Source: Pseudomaricurvus sp965662505
Lineage (GTDB): Bacteria; Pseudomonadota; Gammaproteobacteria; Pseudomonadales; Cellvibrionaceae
Assembly: GCF_965662505.1 (NCBI RefSeq)
Contig: NZ_CBFIHX010000092.1
Location: 1-14,022, forward strand
DNA: 14,022 nucleotides
Reading direction: 5' to 3'
Part shown: positions 6,632 to 14,022 of the stretch, piece by piece
How the letters are laid out: each line of letters starts with the position of its first letter
Numbering within the stretch: position 1 is the stretch's first letter
The notes under the pieces: generated by a model
The model's input: the letters and a program-made list of their open reading frames with translations, nothing else
The model's database searches: none
What the model was told of the DNA's origin: nothing
Position numbers and translations under genes: made by a program

Positions 6632-7938
6632 GATGAGATCTCCTGATGCTGATGCGCCCTTTTCCAATAGCGTGCGGCAGCCAAAAGCAGCACGGCAAAC
6701 AGCATAAACAACAGTGCGCCGCCGACATAATCACCAATCAAGTCTACATAGCGCAGTAAGGCTGTCACCAGAATGGTGGCGACACCCAGAAAGAAATAGT
6801 GAGAAATACTGCTGTGAATGCCCCGAACGATCAACCACACACCGGTGCCAATCAACAGCAGATTATCGACCACCTGAAAAACAACGATGTGGGACTCCTG
6901 CCGAGACAACAACATCCCGATCAAAATGCCCCAGAAAGCCAACAGAAAAGCGATGACGGATAAGCGACTCTCTGACAGCCAGGCCAGCGCCAACGCTGCC
7001 AGAGACAACAACGTAATCACCACAAACATGCCAGGCAGATGTGCCCAATCGGCCTCCAGCAGATTCTCCCACGGATCGTTAAAGCTCATCACAACCAGAA
7101 ACAGCAATCCAAACCGCAGACACCAGACTGACAACAAAGCGCCATAATCCTGTGCCCTGACAGATCCCTTCAACCCTGCCCAACGGCTGGCGGCATAGGC
7201 AAAAACAAACATGGCCACGCTGACGGCCACATGCTCAGCGGTAAATTCACAGCGCAATCCATCCCGCCAGATCTCCGCCAAGGTCAGCTCGAACCAGAAA
7301 AACAGACTCAGAATGACTGCAAAGAACAGCAACAGGCTCGGACGCCCACGCCACAGCACCAGACCTCCGCAAAGAATAAACAGAGGAAAGAGTGTTGGAT
7401 AAAAACCCATGCTGGCTTCCAGAAAAAACCAGATCAGCGCCAACAGCAACGACTGCAACATCAACATCGAACTCTGCAACAGCACTGCTATCGGCAGACA
7501 GCCCAGCGCCCACCAGAACACTCCATCGGGCATATGCTCACCCAGGTGATAAATCTGGGCGATCAAGATGATTGAAGCACCGTAAAACAGATTGCCCAAC
7601 AGAAACATACCGACCGAGGCTGACGCCCCTCCGGTCCTGTATTTCTGTATCGCAACCCCCTGAGTGGCCAGTGTCAGCGCAATCAGCCCCCACATTCGGA
7701 CGGCGCGGGGAATGTCTTCCCAGTTCGCTCCCAAGACCGTAATCACCGCCAGCCCCACGAATAAATAACCCAGCCCAACCAGAACGTTGTAAGCCAGTGA
7801 TCGATTTTGTGCCTGGTGATAATCCACCTGGTATTGATGGCAGATCTTCTCGGCCTGCGACTGAGTAATGATGTCCTTCTCAACCCAGTCAGCGGCCTCT
7901 TTGGCCAGATCATTTTTCAGCAGACGAATTAATCGCAT
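6628..7938 (-). CDS. DUF2157 polytopic membrane protein
   Basis: A 436-residue inner-membrane protein. A helical, charged cytoplasmic N-terminus of about 50 residues (KNDLAKEAADWVEKDIITQ) is followed by many hydrophobic segments, about 11-12 by eye. DUF2157-type signatures are present: GANWEDIPRAVRM just after the second hydrophobic stretch, and AQIYHLGEHMPDGVFWWALG further on. The ATG at 7938 was chosen because AAGGA (7944-7948) stands five bases before it; the upstream in-frame ATG at 7944 overlaps that ribosome binding site. It is the first gene of a two-gene operon with the GDYXXLXY protein and is divergent from the AraC-type gene. No transport or enzyme motif is visible, and I assign no function. 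Confidence 0.87.
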   Translation of the reverse strand: MRLIRLLKNDLAKEAADWVEKDIITQSQAEKICHQYQVDYHQAQNRSLAYNVLVGLGYLFVGLAVITVLGANWEDIPRAVRMWGLIALTLATQGVAIQKYRTGGASASVGMFLLGNLFYGASIILIAQIYHLGEHMPDGVFWWALGCLPIAVLLQSSMLMLQSLLLALIWFFLEASMGFYPTLFPLFILCGGLVLWRGRPSLLLFFAVILSLFFWFELTLAEIWRDGLRCEFTAEHVAVSVAMFVFAYAASRWAGLKGSVRAQDYGALLSVWCLRFGLLFLVVMSFNDPWENLLEADWAHLPGMFVVITLLSLAALALAWLSESRLSVIAFLLAFWGILIGMLLSRQESHIVVFQVVDNLLLIGTGVWLIVRGIHSSISHYFFLGVATILVTALLRYVDLIGDYVGGALLFMLFAVLLLAAARYWKRAHQHQEISS

Positions 7939-8157
7939 AAGCATCCTTGAGTGCGCATCCTGTCGACAGGCTGCAGGAAATGGAGCTACTAATTCTAGTT
8001 AGCCCATAAAGAAAGGTCTACGTTAAACAGCCATCAGTCGTTTTACGGTCACGGTCAACAAGCATTACAGGCGTAAACCCCCATCAGACAACTGGCTTGC
8101 GCTCTACCCGCAGACCAGTAGAATGCGGCTCACGATTCAATTTGGGCCACCCCTCTG
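7939..8157. other. Divergent intergenic region, DUF2157 gene and AraC-type gene
   Basis: These 219 bases contain no ORF. CCATCAG occurs at 8031-8037 and 8081-8087, and the inverse TCTGATGG at 8154-8161 spans the AraC-type start codon. ACGGTC is repeated in tandem at 8045-8056. These may be binding sites, but none matches a motif I know. Confidence 0.4.
8097..8124 (+). promoter_or_regulatory. Candidate sigma70 promoter of the AraC-type gene
   Basis: TTGCGC (8097-8102) and TAGAAT (8119-8124), 16 bases apart. The -10 is good (5/6) and the -35 poor (3/6). The predicted start is near 8131, giving a leader of about 27 bases without a clear Shine-Dalgarno. Confidence 0.3.
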
Positions 8158-9336
8158 ATGGAATTCAGTCTGCACATTTTTAGCCTGATCACTCTGTTTG
8201 GTATATCCACCGGACTGCTTCTCGCTCTACAGTTGTGGGTATTGCCCTGGGGAAACCAAAAAGCCAATCGACTGCTGAGCCTGCACCTTGCCAACTACAT
8301 TGTGCTTGCCGTGACGTTTGTTCTGCACCTGGAACGCACAGATCGTCTGAGCGACTACCACGCTATCTTTTCCCTGCAACTGCTGGTCGGCCCCCTGTTT
8401 TATTTTTACGTCCAACGGTTAACGTATCCAGAGTTCCAATGGCGATGGTCACACCTCTGGCACTTGGCGCCCGCTCTATTGATGACTCTGCTGTGGCAAT
8501 GGCAGCTGCCCTTGAACCCCGACAGCGTGCTAAAACAACCCTGCTTGCAGGCTAGCGACTGCGACCTACTCTACCGTAGCCGTTTTATCCATCGACTGGC
8601 CGCCTACATATCCATGACCCTCTATGCACTTGCCTCGCTGTGGATTCTGCGCCCCCATTTACAACGGGTAAAGGCGGCCTACTCAACCATTGAAGGGGTA
8701 ACCCTCCATTGGTTGAAAATCCTGATCGGTTGCAAGTTGCTCACTCTGGTGATTGCTGTCGGCCTGGAAGTCCGGGCTTTGCATATCCACGACGAATGGA
8801 CGCCCGCGTCCGTAATGTCCATGTCACCGCTGATCCTGACGTTACTGGTAGGCTGGTTCGGACTGCAGCAGCGCAAGATACAACTCAATGAATCCAGAGA
8901 CCCAAGTGACTCATCTGCCAGCAATACGCCTCTACAGCAGATCCCTGCGAACGCAGAGAAAAAATACCTAACCAGCAGCCTGTCGGCAGATAAAGCTGAA
9001 GCCATCTGGCAACAATTGCGAGACACCATGGCACAACAGCAACCCTACCTGGAAACTGGCCTCAAGATTGCCGACCTGGCTCAATTGATGGATATTCCAA
9101 GTCACCACTTGTCGGAAGTGATCAACAGCTTTGCCGGACAAACCTTTTACGACTTTATCAATCACTACCGAGTCGATGAAGCCTCGCGACTGTTACAAGA
9201 TCCCACGCAACGCCATCTGTCCGTAACCGACATCGGCTTGCAGGCCGGATTCAACTCCAACTCCACCTATTTTGCCCATTTCAAAAAGCGGCTCAAACAG
9301 ACCCCGCGCCAGTATCGGCAACAGCACCAAGCCTGA
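8158..9336 (+). CDS. Membrane-bound AraC/XylS-family transcriptional regulator
   Basis: A 392-residue protein with about seven transmembrane helices (roughly 6-28, 37-57, 68-88, 98-118, 146-166, 185-205, 218-236), a polar linker (240-275) and a C-terminal AraC double helix-turn-helix (about 285-390). The AraC signature is clear: LKIADLAQLMDIPSHHLSEV (first HTH) and IGLQAGFNSNSTYFAHFKK (second, from 359), ending in TPRQYR. DNA binding would therefore occur at the membrane. Proteins of this design are often encoded next to TonB-dependent receptors, as here, and the receptor 188 bases downstream is the obvious candidate target. The ligand and the sensing mechanism of the membrane part are not known. 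The ATG at 8158 lacks a visible Shine-Dalgarno, but the hydrophobic N-terminus fits this start. Confidence 0.9.
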   Translation: MEFSLHIFSLITLFGISTGLLLALQLWVLPWGNQKANRLLSLHLANYIVLAVTFVLHLERTDRLSDYHAIFSLQLLVGPLFYFYVQRLTYPEFQWRWSHLWHLAPALLMTLLWQWQLPLNPDSVLKQPCLQASDCDLLYRSRFIHRLAAYISMTLYALASLWILRPHLQRVKAAYSTIEGVTLHWLKILIGCKLLTLVIAVGLEVRALHIHDEWTPASVMSMSPLILTLLVGWFGLQQRKIQLNESRDPSDSSASNTPLQQIPANAEKKYLTSSLSADKAEAIWQQLRDTMAQQQPYLETGLKIADLAQLMDIPSHHLSEVINSFAGQTFYDFINHYRVDEASRLLQDPTQRHLSVTDIGLQAGFNSNSTYFAHFKKRLKQTPRQYRQQHQA

Positions 9337-9432
9337 TTTTAGGTTCGGAGAAAAATATATAACCTACTGATAAACATAAAGATTTAAGTTCAACTTTATA
9401 AATCAGGACAAATTCCGAAAAAAAGTTTTTAC

Positions 9433-9446
9433 GAGTTTGCAAACTC
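9433..9446. promoter_or_regulatory. Palindrome GAGTTTGCAAACTC upstream of the TonB receptor, possible operator
   Basis: A perfect 14-bp palindrome. Nine of its bases, GAGTTTGCA, recur at 9512-9520 between the ribosome binding site and the ATG of the receptor gene, 79 bases downstream. It does not resemble a Fur box. A palindrome plus a repeated half-site suggests a regulator of the receptor gene. Confidence 0.5.
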
Positions 9447-9524
9447 AGAAGCCAGGTTAGCGGACAGGGAACATAATGAGTTTTCCCTATAAAACCAATA
9501 ACCGAAAAGGTGAGTTTGCATACC

Positions 9525-11894
9525 ATGAGAACTACATCGAAAGCGATCAGATTTAGCCCTCTTTTCAGTACCGCCACACTGGCACTCGCCCTGAGTGCCA
9601 CAGGCACCCAAGCCCAACAGCAGATGCTCGAAGAAGTGGTGGTCACAGCTCAGAAGCGTGAGCAGAGCCTGCAGGATATCCCACTAGCCATACAAGCCCT
9701 TAGTAGTGACGCCCTCAAACAAAATGGCATTGCAACTCTCAGCGACATCAGCAACATCTCCCCCGGAGTGAAAATCGCAGACTCCCAGGGTGCGTTCAGC
9801 TCTGCGGCCATTCGAGGCGTCAACAGTTTTGCCTTTGGCTTTGGCCTGGAGGAAAGCGTGCCCTTCTATCTGGACGGTGTTTATCTGGGTAATGGCAGCG
9901 GCATGCTCGGTGACTTGATGGATATCCAGCAGATTGAAGTACTAAAAGGCCCTCAAGGGACGCTGTTTGGTCGCAACGCCTCTGGCGGAGCCATCAATGT
10001 GCGCACCAACCGCCCCAATGAAGAATTTGAAGGTTCCCTTAAGGTCGGTGCAGGTAACTACGATCTGCGCACCACTCAGGGGGTTCTCAATGTGCCACTC
10101 ATTGAAGACACCCTCTATCTTCGCGGCGGCGTCTCCAGTCGTGACCGTGACGGCTGGCAGACCAATGTCGCTACAGGTAAAGAGGACGGTTTCGCCCAGG
10201 ATCGCTGGTCTGGCAACATCAAGGCTCTCTGGCTGGCCAGCGATACCGTGGAAGTGGAGCTCAGCAGTGACTGGTCCAATCAAAATGACCACACGGGTTA
10301 CGAAAGCATCAATGCAGTCAGACCCACCGACACCTGGAATCTGGTCTACAGCCAGGCCAACCCAGAGTCTTTTTACGACGAGCGCAATAACGACTTTGCC
10401 AGTGGCGATGCCGGTTTTAGCATCATGCTGCCCGATGGCAGCGGTGGTTTTGTGGCCGTCCCCATCATTCCCGCTGAGGCGGTAGACCTTGGCCAAAAAC
10501 GCAAGATTCGCGGCAGCGCCCTCAAGGTTACCTGGGACATCAGCCCAGCCATGAGCCTGACCTCCATTACCAGTTACCGTCAGACTGAGACTTATCAAGG
10601 AGTGGATGCCGACGGCTCGAATCTCGGCATCGTGCACTCCGAGACCACTGGCTCTACCGAGGAATACAATCAGGAGCTGCGCATCAACTTTACCGGCAAC
10701 AACGTTGACTGGTTTGCAGGCCTCAATGCCTACCGTCAGGATCGAGATGCCCAATTTTTCGTATCAACCAGCTCTCTGGTAGCTCTGGGACAAATTGGAG
10801 CCGCCGGCTTGGGCACCAACATCAATGAAACCAGCGCAGGCTTTAACAAAACCGAAAGCTACGCCGTATTTGGCGATGCCACATGGCACGCTACCGAGCG
10901 GCTCAACCTTACGGCCGGCTTGCGCTACTCCTACGATGCCAAAAGCTATCGCATGCAAGACATGGACAACGACACGTTCAACGGCGGCGGCATTCTCTTC
11001 CCCAACGCCAACCAACTGGCCAGTGACGACATGCAGGCCCTGCATGACAACTGGAACAATCTGTCGGGTCGATTGGCTATGGACTACCAGCTGAATGACA
11101 ACGTCATGTTCTACGCCAGCATCAGCCAGGGCTACAAGTCCGGCGGCTTCAACACCACGCTGACGATGGAAAATACCGGCGGTGGCTTTGTCACGCCGGA
11201 GCACGCCACAGAACCTTTTGATGAAGAGACGAATATCAACTACGAGATCGGTCTTAAATCCGACTGGCTGGACAATCGTCTGCGATTGAACTCCTCAATA
11301 TTCCAGTACGTGTATCAGGATTTACAGATTCTCATGGGAGACTCTTCCTCCCCCGTCTCGCGAACCATCAACGCCTCGGAAGTGACAGGACGCGGCTGGG
11401 AAACCGATCTGACGTTTATGGCCAATGAAAACCTAAGCCTGTTCCTGAACCTGTCTCTGCTGGACGCCGAATACAGTGATGATGTATTTGATGCGCAAGG
11501 CACCCTGCGCTTCGAGAAAGGCAGCGAACGCCCATGGGCGCCAGAAGTGTCCGGGTTAATCGGCGTGGACTATCAAGCCCCACTGGCGGATCTCGGCACT
11601 CTGCGTGCAAATCTGACTTATAGTTATACGGGTGACCACTATCAACGCTCTCCCTCGATTACTGAAGACATTCCCGAATCCGCCAACGAACAGGAGGCCT
11701 ATTCAGTGCTTAACGGGCGATTGAGCTTCTACACCAAAGACGAACACTGGGAGTTGGCCCTGTGGGGTAAAAACCTGCTGGATGAGCACTACCGCAGCTT
11801 CATTAATGGCTCCACGCTCTCTACCGGCGGGATATTGCAAACAGTCATCGGAGAACCCCGTACATTTGGCGTTGAAGCTATCTACAACTTCTAA
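9525..11894 (+). CDS. TonB-dependent outer-membrane receptor
   Basis: A 789-residue outer-membrane transporter of the FecA/CirA type, driven by TonB-ExbBD. Residues 1-30 form a signal peptide ending in TQA, with cleavage expected before QQQ. A TonB-box-like segment EEVVVTA (36-42) comes next. The plug domain (about 47-160) carries IRGVNS, VPFYLDGVYLG and the strongly conserved IEVLKGPQGTLFGRNASGG (137-155). The rest is a 22-strand-type barrel ending in Phe789, the usual aromatic terminal residue. The ATG at 9525 was chosen because it gives a clean signal peptide and has AGGTGA at 9508-9513; an upstream GTG at 9510 overlaps that site. The QKREQSLQDIPLAI type is common in marine proteobacteria and not specific for iron. 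The substrate is unknown; the adjacent M20D hydrolase points to an amide-bearing organic compound. Confidence 0.94.
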   Translation: MRTTSKAIRFSPLFSTATLALALSATGTQAQQQMLEEVVVTAQKREQSLQDIPLAIQALSSDALKQNGIATLSDISNISPGVKIADSQGAFSSAAIRGVNSFAFGFGLEESVPFYLDGVYLGNGSGMLGDLMDIQQIEVLKGPQGTLFGRNASGGAINVRTNRPNEEFEGSLKVGAGNYDLRTTQGVLNVPLIEDTLYLRGGVSSRDRDGWQTNVATGKEDGFAQDRWSGNIKALWLASDTVEVELSSDWSNQNDHTGYESINAVRPTDTWNLVYSQANPESFYDERNNDFASGDAGFSIMLPDGSGGFVAVPIIPAEAVDLGQKRKIRGSALKVTWDISPAMSLTSITSYRQTETYQGVDADGSNLGIVHSETTGSTEEYNQELRINFTGNNVDWFAGLNAYRQDRDAQFFVSTSSLVALGQIGAAGLGTNINETSAGFNKTESYAVFGDATWHATERLNLTAGLRYSYDAKSYRMQDMDNDTFNGGGILFPNANQLASDDMQALHDNWNNLSGRLAMDYQLNDNVMFYASISQGYKSGGFNTTLTMENTGGGFVTPEHATEPFDEETNINYEIGLKSDWLDNRLRLNSSIFQYVYQDLQILMGDSSSPVSRTINASEVTGRGWETDLTFMANENLSLFLNLSLLDAEYSDDVFDAQGTLRFEKGSERPWAPEVSGLIGVDYQAPLADLGTLRANLTYSYTGDHYQRSPSITEDIPESANEQEAYSVLNGRLSFYTKDEHWELALWGKNLLDEHYRSFINGSTLSTGGILQTVIGEPRTFGVEAIYNF

Positions 11895-11926
11895 CATCCA
11901 TCGCAACTAACACAGAGTATTTCGCT

Positions 11927-13228
11927 ATGAAGAAAATCTGGATACAACTACTCGGTCTGGGACTGACGACAGCCTGTATAGGTTTCAACAGCCAGGCCGG
12001 TGAATGGTCTGAAGCGGCAATGGACGTCAACGACAAAGTCATCGCCTGGCGAAGGGACATTCATCAGCATCCGGAACTGAGTAATCGTGAGTTCCGCACA
12101 GCCAAACTGGTGGCCGATCACCTGAAAAAACTGGGGCTGGAAGTGAAAACCGAAGTCGCCCACACCGGCGTGGTAGGAATTTTGAAAGGTGGAAAGCCCG
12201 GACGCACGGTCGCTTTGCGTGCGGATATGGACGCTCTGCCGGTGACCGAGCAAGTAGACCTGCCCTTTGCCTCTAAAATCAAAACTGAGTATCGAGGGAC
12301 AGAAGTGGGTGTGATGCACGCCTGTGGCCACGATGCACACACCGCTATCCTGATGGGCGTGGCAGAAGTATTGGCCTCACATCGCGATCAACTGGCGGGA
12401 ACGGTTAAATTCATTTTCCAGCCCGCCGAAGAAGGCGCCCCCAAAGGTGAAGAAGGCGGCGCCGAACTGATGGTCAAACAGGGGGTTATTTCGGACGGCC
12501 CAAAACCAGAAGCCATTTTTGGCCTGCATGTGAGCCCCTTTCCGACGGGGTATATCGGCTATCGCCCCAAAGGTACCATGGCTGCTTCGGATGAATTTGA
12601 AATCGTCGTAAAGGGCAAACAGACCCACGGCTCATCGCCCTGGGCTGGCGTCGACCCCATCGTAGTGGCTGGCCAGATTGTCAACGCCATCCAGTTGATT
12701 CCGGCTCGCCAACTGGACATCACCCAGGCGCCAGCAGTGATTTCGACAGGAGCCATCAATGGCGGTATCCGCAACAACATCATTCCGGATAGCGTAACCA
12801 TGATCGGCACCATCCGCACCTTCGACAGCGCCATGCAGGATGACCTGCACCATCGCCTGAAAGCCACAGCCAGCAATATTGCCGAAGCCTCTGGCGCCAG
12901 CGCCGAAGTTACTGTGGATCGCGGTTACCCGGTCACCTACAACGACCCAAGCCTGACTCAGTTCGCGGTCCCCTCTCTGCAAAAAGTGGTGGGCACCAAG
13001 CGCCTCGTGGAAATCAATCCGGTGATGGGGGCTGAGGACTTCTCGTTCTTTCAAAAAGAAATCCCCGGTGTGTTCTTCATGTTGGGCGTAAACAAGGCCG
13101 GTGTAGGCCCCGGCGAAGCAGCCATGAATCACTCGCCTTACTTTTACGTTAATGAAGACGCTCTCAAACTGGGCGTTGAAGCACTGACGACTCTGGCGGT
13201 GGATTACCTCAATGCCGAAAACCCATAA
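11927..13228 (+). CDS. Exported M20D-family amidohydrolase
   Basis: A 433-residue zinc or manganese hydrolase of peptidase family M20D (relatives: HipO, AbgA, ILR1-like), which cleaves N-acyl amino acids or similar amides. Family residues are present: Cys133, His135 and Asp136 in HACGHD; Glu168-169 in QPAEEG; His201 in GLHV; the dimer-domain motif KQTHGSSPWAGVDP (His234); GAEDFSFF (368-375); and His402 in NHSPYFYVNE. Unlike most cytosolic relatives it has an N-terminal signal (about 1-24, with a possible SQA cleavage site); Cys17 gives only a poor lipobox, so a soluble periplasmic form is more likely than a lipoprotein. It starts 32 bases after the receptor stop, without a terminator, so the two are probably one operon. 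The ribosome binding site is weak (CAGAG). The substrate is not readable from sequence. Confidence 0.92.
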   Translation: MKKIWIQLLGLGLTTACIGFNSQAGEWSEAAMDVNDKVIAWRRDIHQHPELSNREFRTAKLVADHLKKLGLEVKTEVAHTGVVGILKGGKPGRTVALRADMDALPVTEQVDLPFASKIKTEYRGTEVGVMHACGHDAHTAILMGVAEVLASHRDQLAGTVKFIFQPAEEGAPKGEEGGAELMVKQGVISDGPKPEAIFGLHVSPFPTGYIGYRPKGTMAASDEFEIVVKGKQTHGSSPWAGVDPIVVAGQIVNAIQLIPARQLDITQAPAVISTGAINGGIRNNIIPDSVTMIGTIRTFDSAMQDDLHHRLKATASNIAEASGASAEVTVDRGYPVTYNDPSLTQFAVPSLQKVVGTKRLVEINPVMGAEDFSFFQKEIPGVFFMLGVNKAGVGPGEAAMNHSPYFYVNEDALKLGVEALTTLAVDYLNAENP

Positions 13229-13614
13229 ACGCCCCCCCAAGCCCGACTGCATCGACGGTTGGGTACCTGCTGAGCGCCGGGCAGGATCGGTATCTGGTCT
13301 AATGCGGCCTGTTCCAAGGCTACAAAATAGCTGCGCCAGCGTAACTGGCAACAGTTTCCGACCAGAACCGAAGATATCGAAAGAGGGGGGATTCTGAACC
13401 ACGACCACCGAAGCACAACTGACGGACATCGAACGGGACACCGCGAGCCGTGACGGTATGGTATTGATCCCGGAGCCGTCCAAACAGGTGTTTATCGCCT
13501 ATCGCGAACCGGAAGTGGCCGATGCAATGCGTATTTTATTGCAGGAAAAGCTGGTCTGGGGCACCACCGCTCCAGACCACATGGAGAGTTTTCCACTTTA
13601 GGCCGGCCCCGAGT
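13229..13614. other. 386-base region without a secure gene
   Basis: Between the M20D stop and the converging GGDEF gene. The first half (13229-13397) has no coding look in any frame and no T-tract terminator; a small GCCAG / CTGGC hairpin lies at 13335-13349 and a G6 run at 13385-13390. The second half contains the possible small ORF listed separately. Confidence 0.6.
13458..13601 (+). CDS. Possible small or decayed ORF, unknown function
   Basis: The frame is open from 13398 (just after a TGA at 13395-13397) to a TAG at 13599-13601. The only ATG that gives a sizeable product is at 13458, yielding 47 residues (MVLIPEPSKQVFIAYREPEV and on, ending MESFPL). Codon choice looks like that of neighbouring genes (GAA, CTG/TTG, CGC/CGT, ACC), and it converges with the GGDEF gene 13 bases away. 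The coding look seems to begin before the ATG, and there is no Shine-Dalgarno, so it may be the 3' remnant of a broken gene rather than a working small gene. I do not recognise the product. A chance open frame is a real alternative. Confidence 0.3.
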   Translation: MVLIPEPSKQVFIAYREPEVADAMRILLQEKLVWGTTAPDHMESFPL

Positions 13615-14022
13615 TTAAAGCATCCGTATTCGATTGCGTCCAGCCGCCTTGGCATCGTACATCGCTTTGTCAGCCCGGTGCAGTATCGATTCGAGCGTAT
13701 CGTCCGAGGCACATTCAGTCAGGCCAATGCTGAGAGTCAGCGCCACTGACTGTTTCAGCGCGGTAAACCCCTCATCGCGAACACTGTCCGCCACACGCTG
13801 TAACACCGCTTCGGCATTACCGGCCGACGTGTTGGGTAATACGGCCAGAAACTCCTCCCCTCCCCAACGACTGTAAGCATCTGACGCCCGCCCCAAACGC
13901 TGGGCTTTGCTGGCAAACAACTTCAATGCGGCATCGCCGGTTTGATGACCAAAGCTGTCGTTCAGAGACTTGAAGTGATCAAAATCCAAAATCGCGACCG
14001 ACAAGGGTTGTCCGTAACGCTG
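13615..14022 (-). CDS. GGDEF-domain diguanylate cyclase, C-terminal part (5' end cut by window)
   Basis: The last 136 residues of a GGDEF protein; the frame is open through the right edge, so the N-terminal sensory part is outside. The visible domain contains the metal- and GTP-binding segment ILDFDHFKSLND (11-22 of the fragment), FGHQTGD (24-30), the active-site motif GGEEF (54-58) and the C-terminal ADKAMYDAKAAGRNRI. An RxxD inhibitory site (RASD, 45-48) lies exactly five residues before GGEEF, so product inhibition by c-di-GMP is expected. All residues needed for cyclase activity in the visible part are intact. No EAL domain follows. Which signal controls it cannot be told. Confidence 0.93.
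   Translation of the reverse strand, partial: QRYGQPLSVAILDFDHFKSLNDSFGHQTGDAALKLFASKAQRLGRASDAYSRWGGEEFLAVLPNTSAGNAEAVLQRVADSVRDEGFTALKQSVALTLSIGLTECASDDTLESILHRADKAMYDAKAAGRNRIRML

Noticed and set aside
9337..9524. Fur box or clear sigma70 promoter before the TonB receptor
   Set aside because: The stretch is A/T-rich and offers several -10-like strings (CATAAT at 9472, TATAAA at 9488), but none has a convincing -35, and no GATAAT-type Fur repeats are present.
9942..10754. 270-codon open frame on the minus strand
   Set aside because: Fully antisense to the TonB-dependent receptor gene, with a product of low-complexity Val/Gly/Ala make-up and no domain.
13395..13397. TGA read as selenocysteine
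   Set aside because: No SECIS-like hairpin is visible just after the TGA, and the frame before it does not look coding.
12632..13483. 283-codon open frame on the minus strand
   Set aside because: Mostly antisense to the M20D hydrolase. Its front part reaches into the gene-poor region, but no ribosome binding site, domain or protein-like pattern supports it.

Overview
The window looks like chromosomal DNA of a gammaproteobacterium of moderate GC, probably free-living or aquatic. The YbiT-type ABC-F protein, the FKBP, the flavohemoglobin and NorR all resemble enterobacterial, Vibrio or Pseudomonas proteins over their full length. The large TonB-dependent receptor is of the type common in marine and oligotrophic proteobacteria. 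I cannot name a genus from sequence alone. No IS element, phage gene, tRNA, rRNA or CRISPR array was seen.

Layout from left to right. (1) The 3' three quarters of ybiT, cut by the left edge, ends at a strong hairpin terminator (1277-1305). (2) On the minus strand lie a small VOC/glyoxalase-fold gene and, upstream of it, hmp (flavohemoglobin NO dioxygenase). hmp is divergent from norR, the NO-sensing sigma54 activator. The 156-base gap between them holds a sigma54 promoter facing hmp and three good NorR-type sites, so this is a self-contained nitric-oxide detoxification module. (3) A membrane-anchored FKBP prolyl isomerase (minus) and a GST-family gene (plus) follow. (4) A minus-strand two-gene operon encodes a DUF2157 polytopic membrane protein and a GDYXXLXY-family protein, coupled by an ATGA overlap. 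(5) A plus-strand cluster encodes a seven-helix membrane-bound AraC-type regulator, a TonB-dependent receptor with its own palindromic leader, and an exported M20D amidohydrolase 32 bases behind the receptor. I read this as a candidate uptake-and-hydrolysis locus for an amide-linked (N-acyl or conjugated) substrate. (6) A 386-base stretch has no secure gene, only a possible small or decayed ORF. (7) The C-terminal part of a GGDEF diguanylate cyclase (minus) runs off the right edge.

The parts most worth following are the hmp-norR control region and the AraC / TonB receptor / M20D cluster with its unexplained palindrome. The DUF2157-GDYXXLXY pair is a conserved but functionally uncharacterised membrane module.
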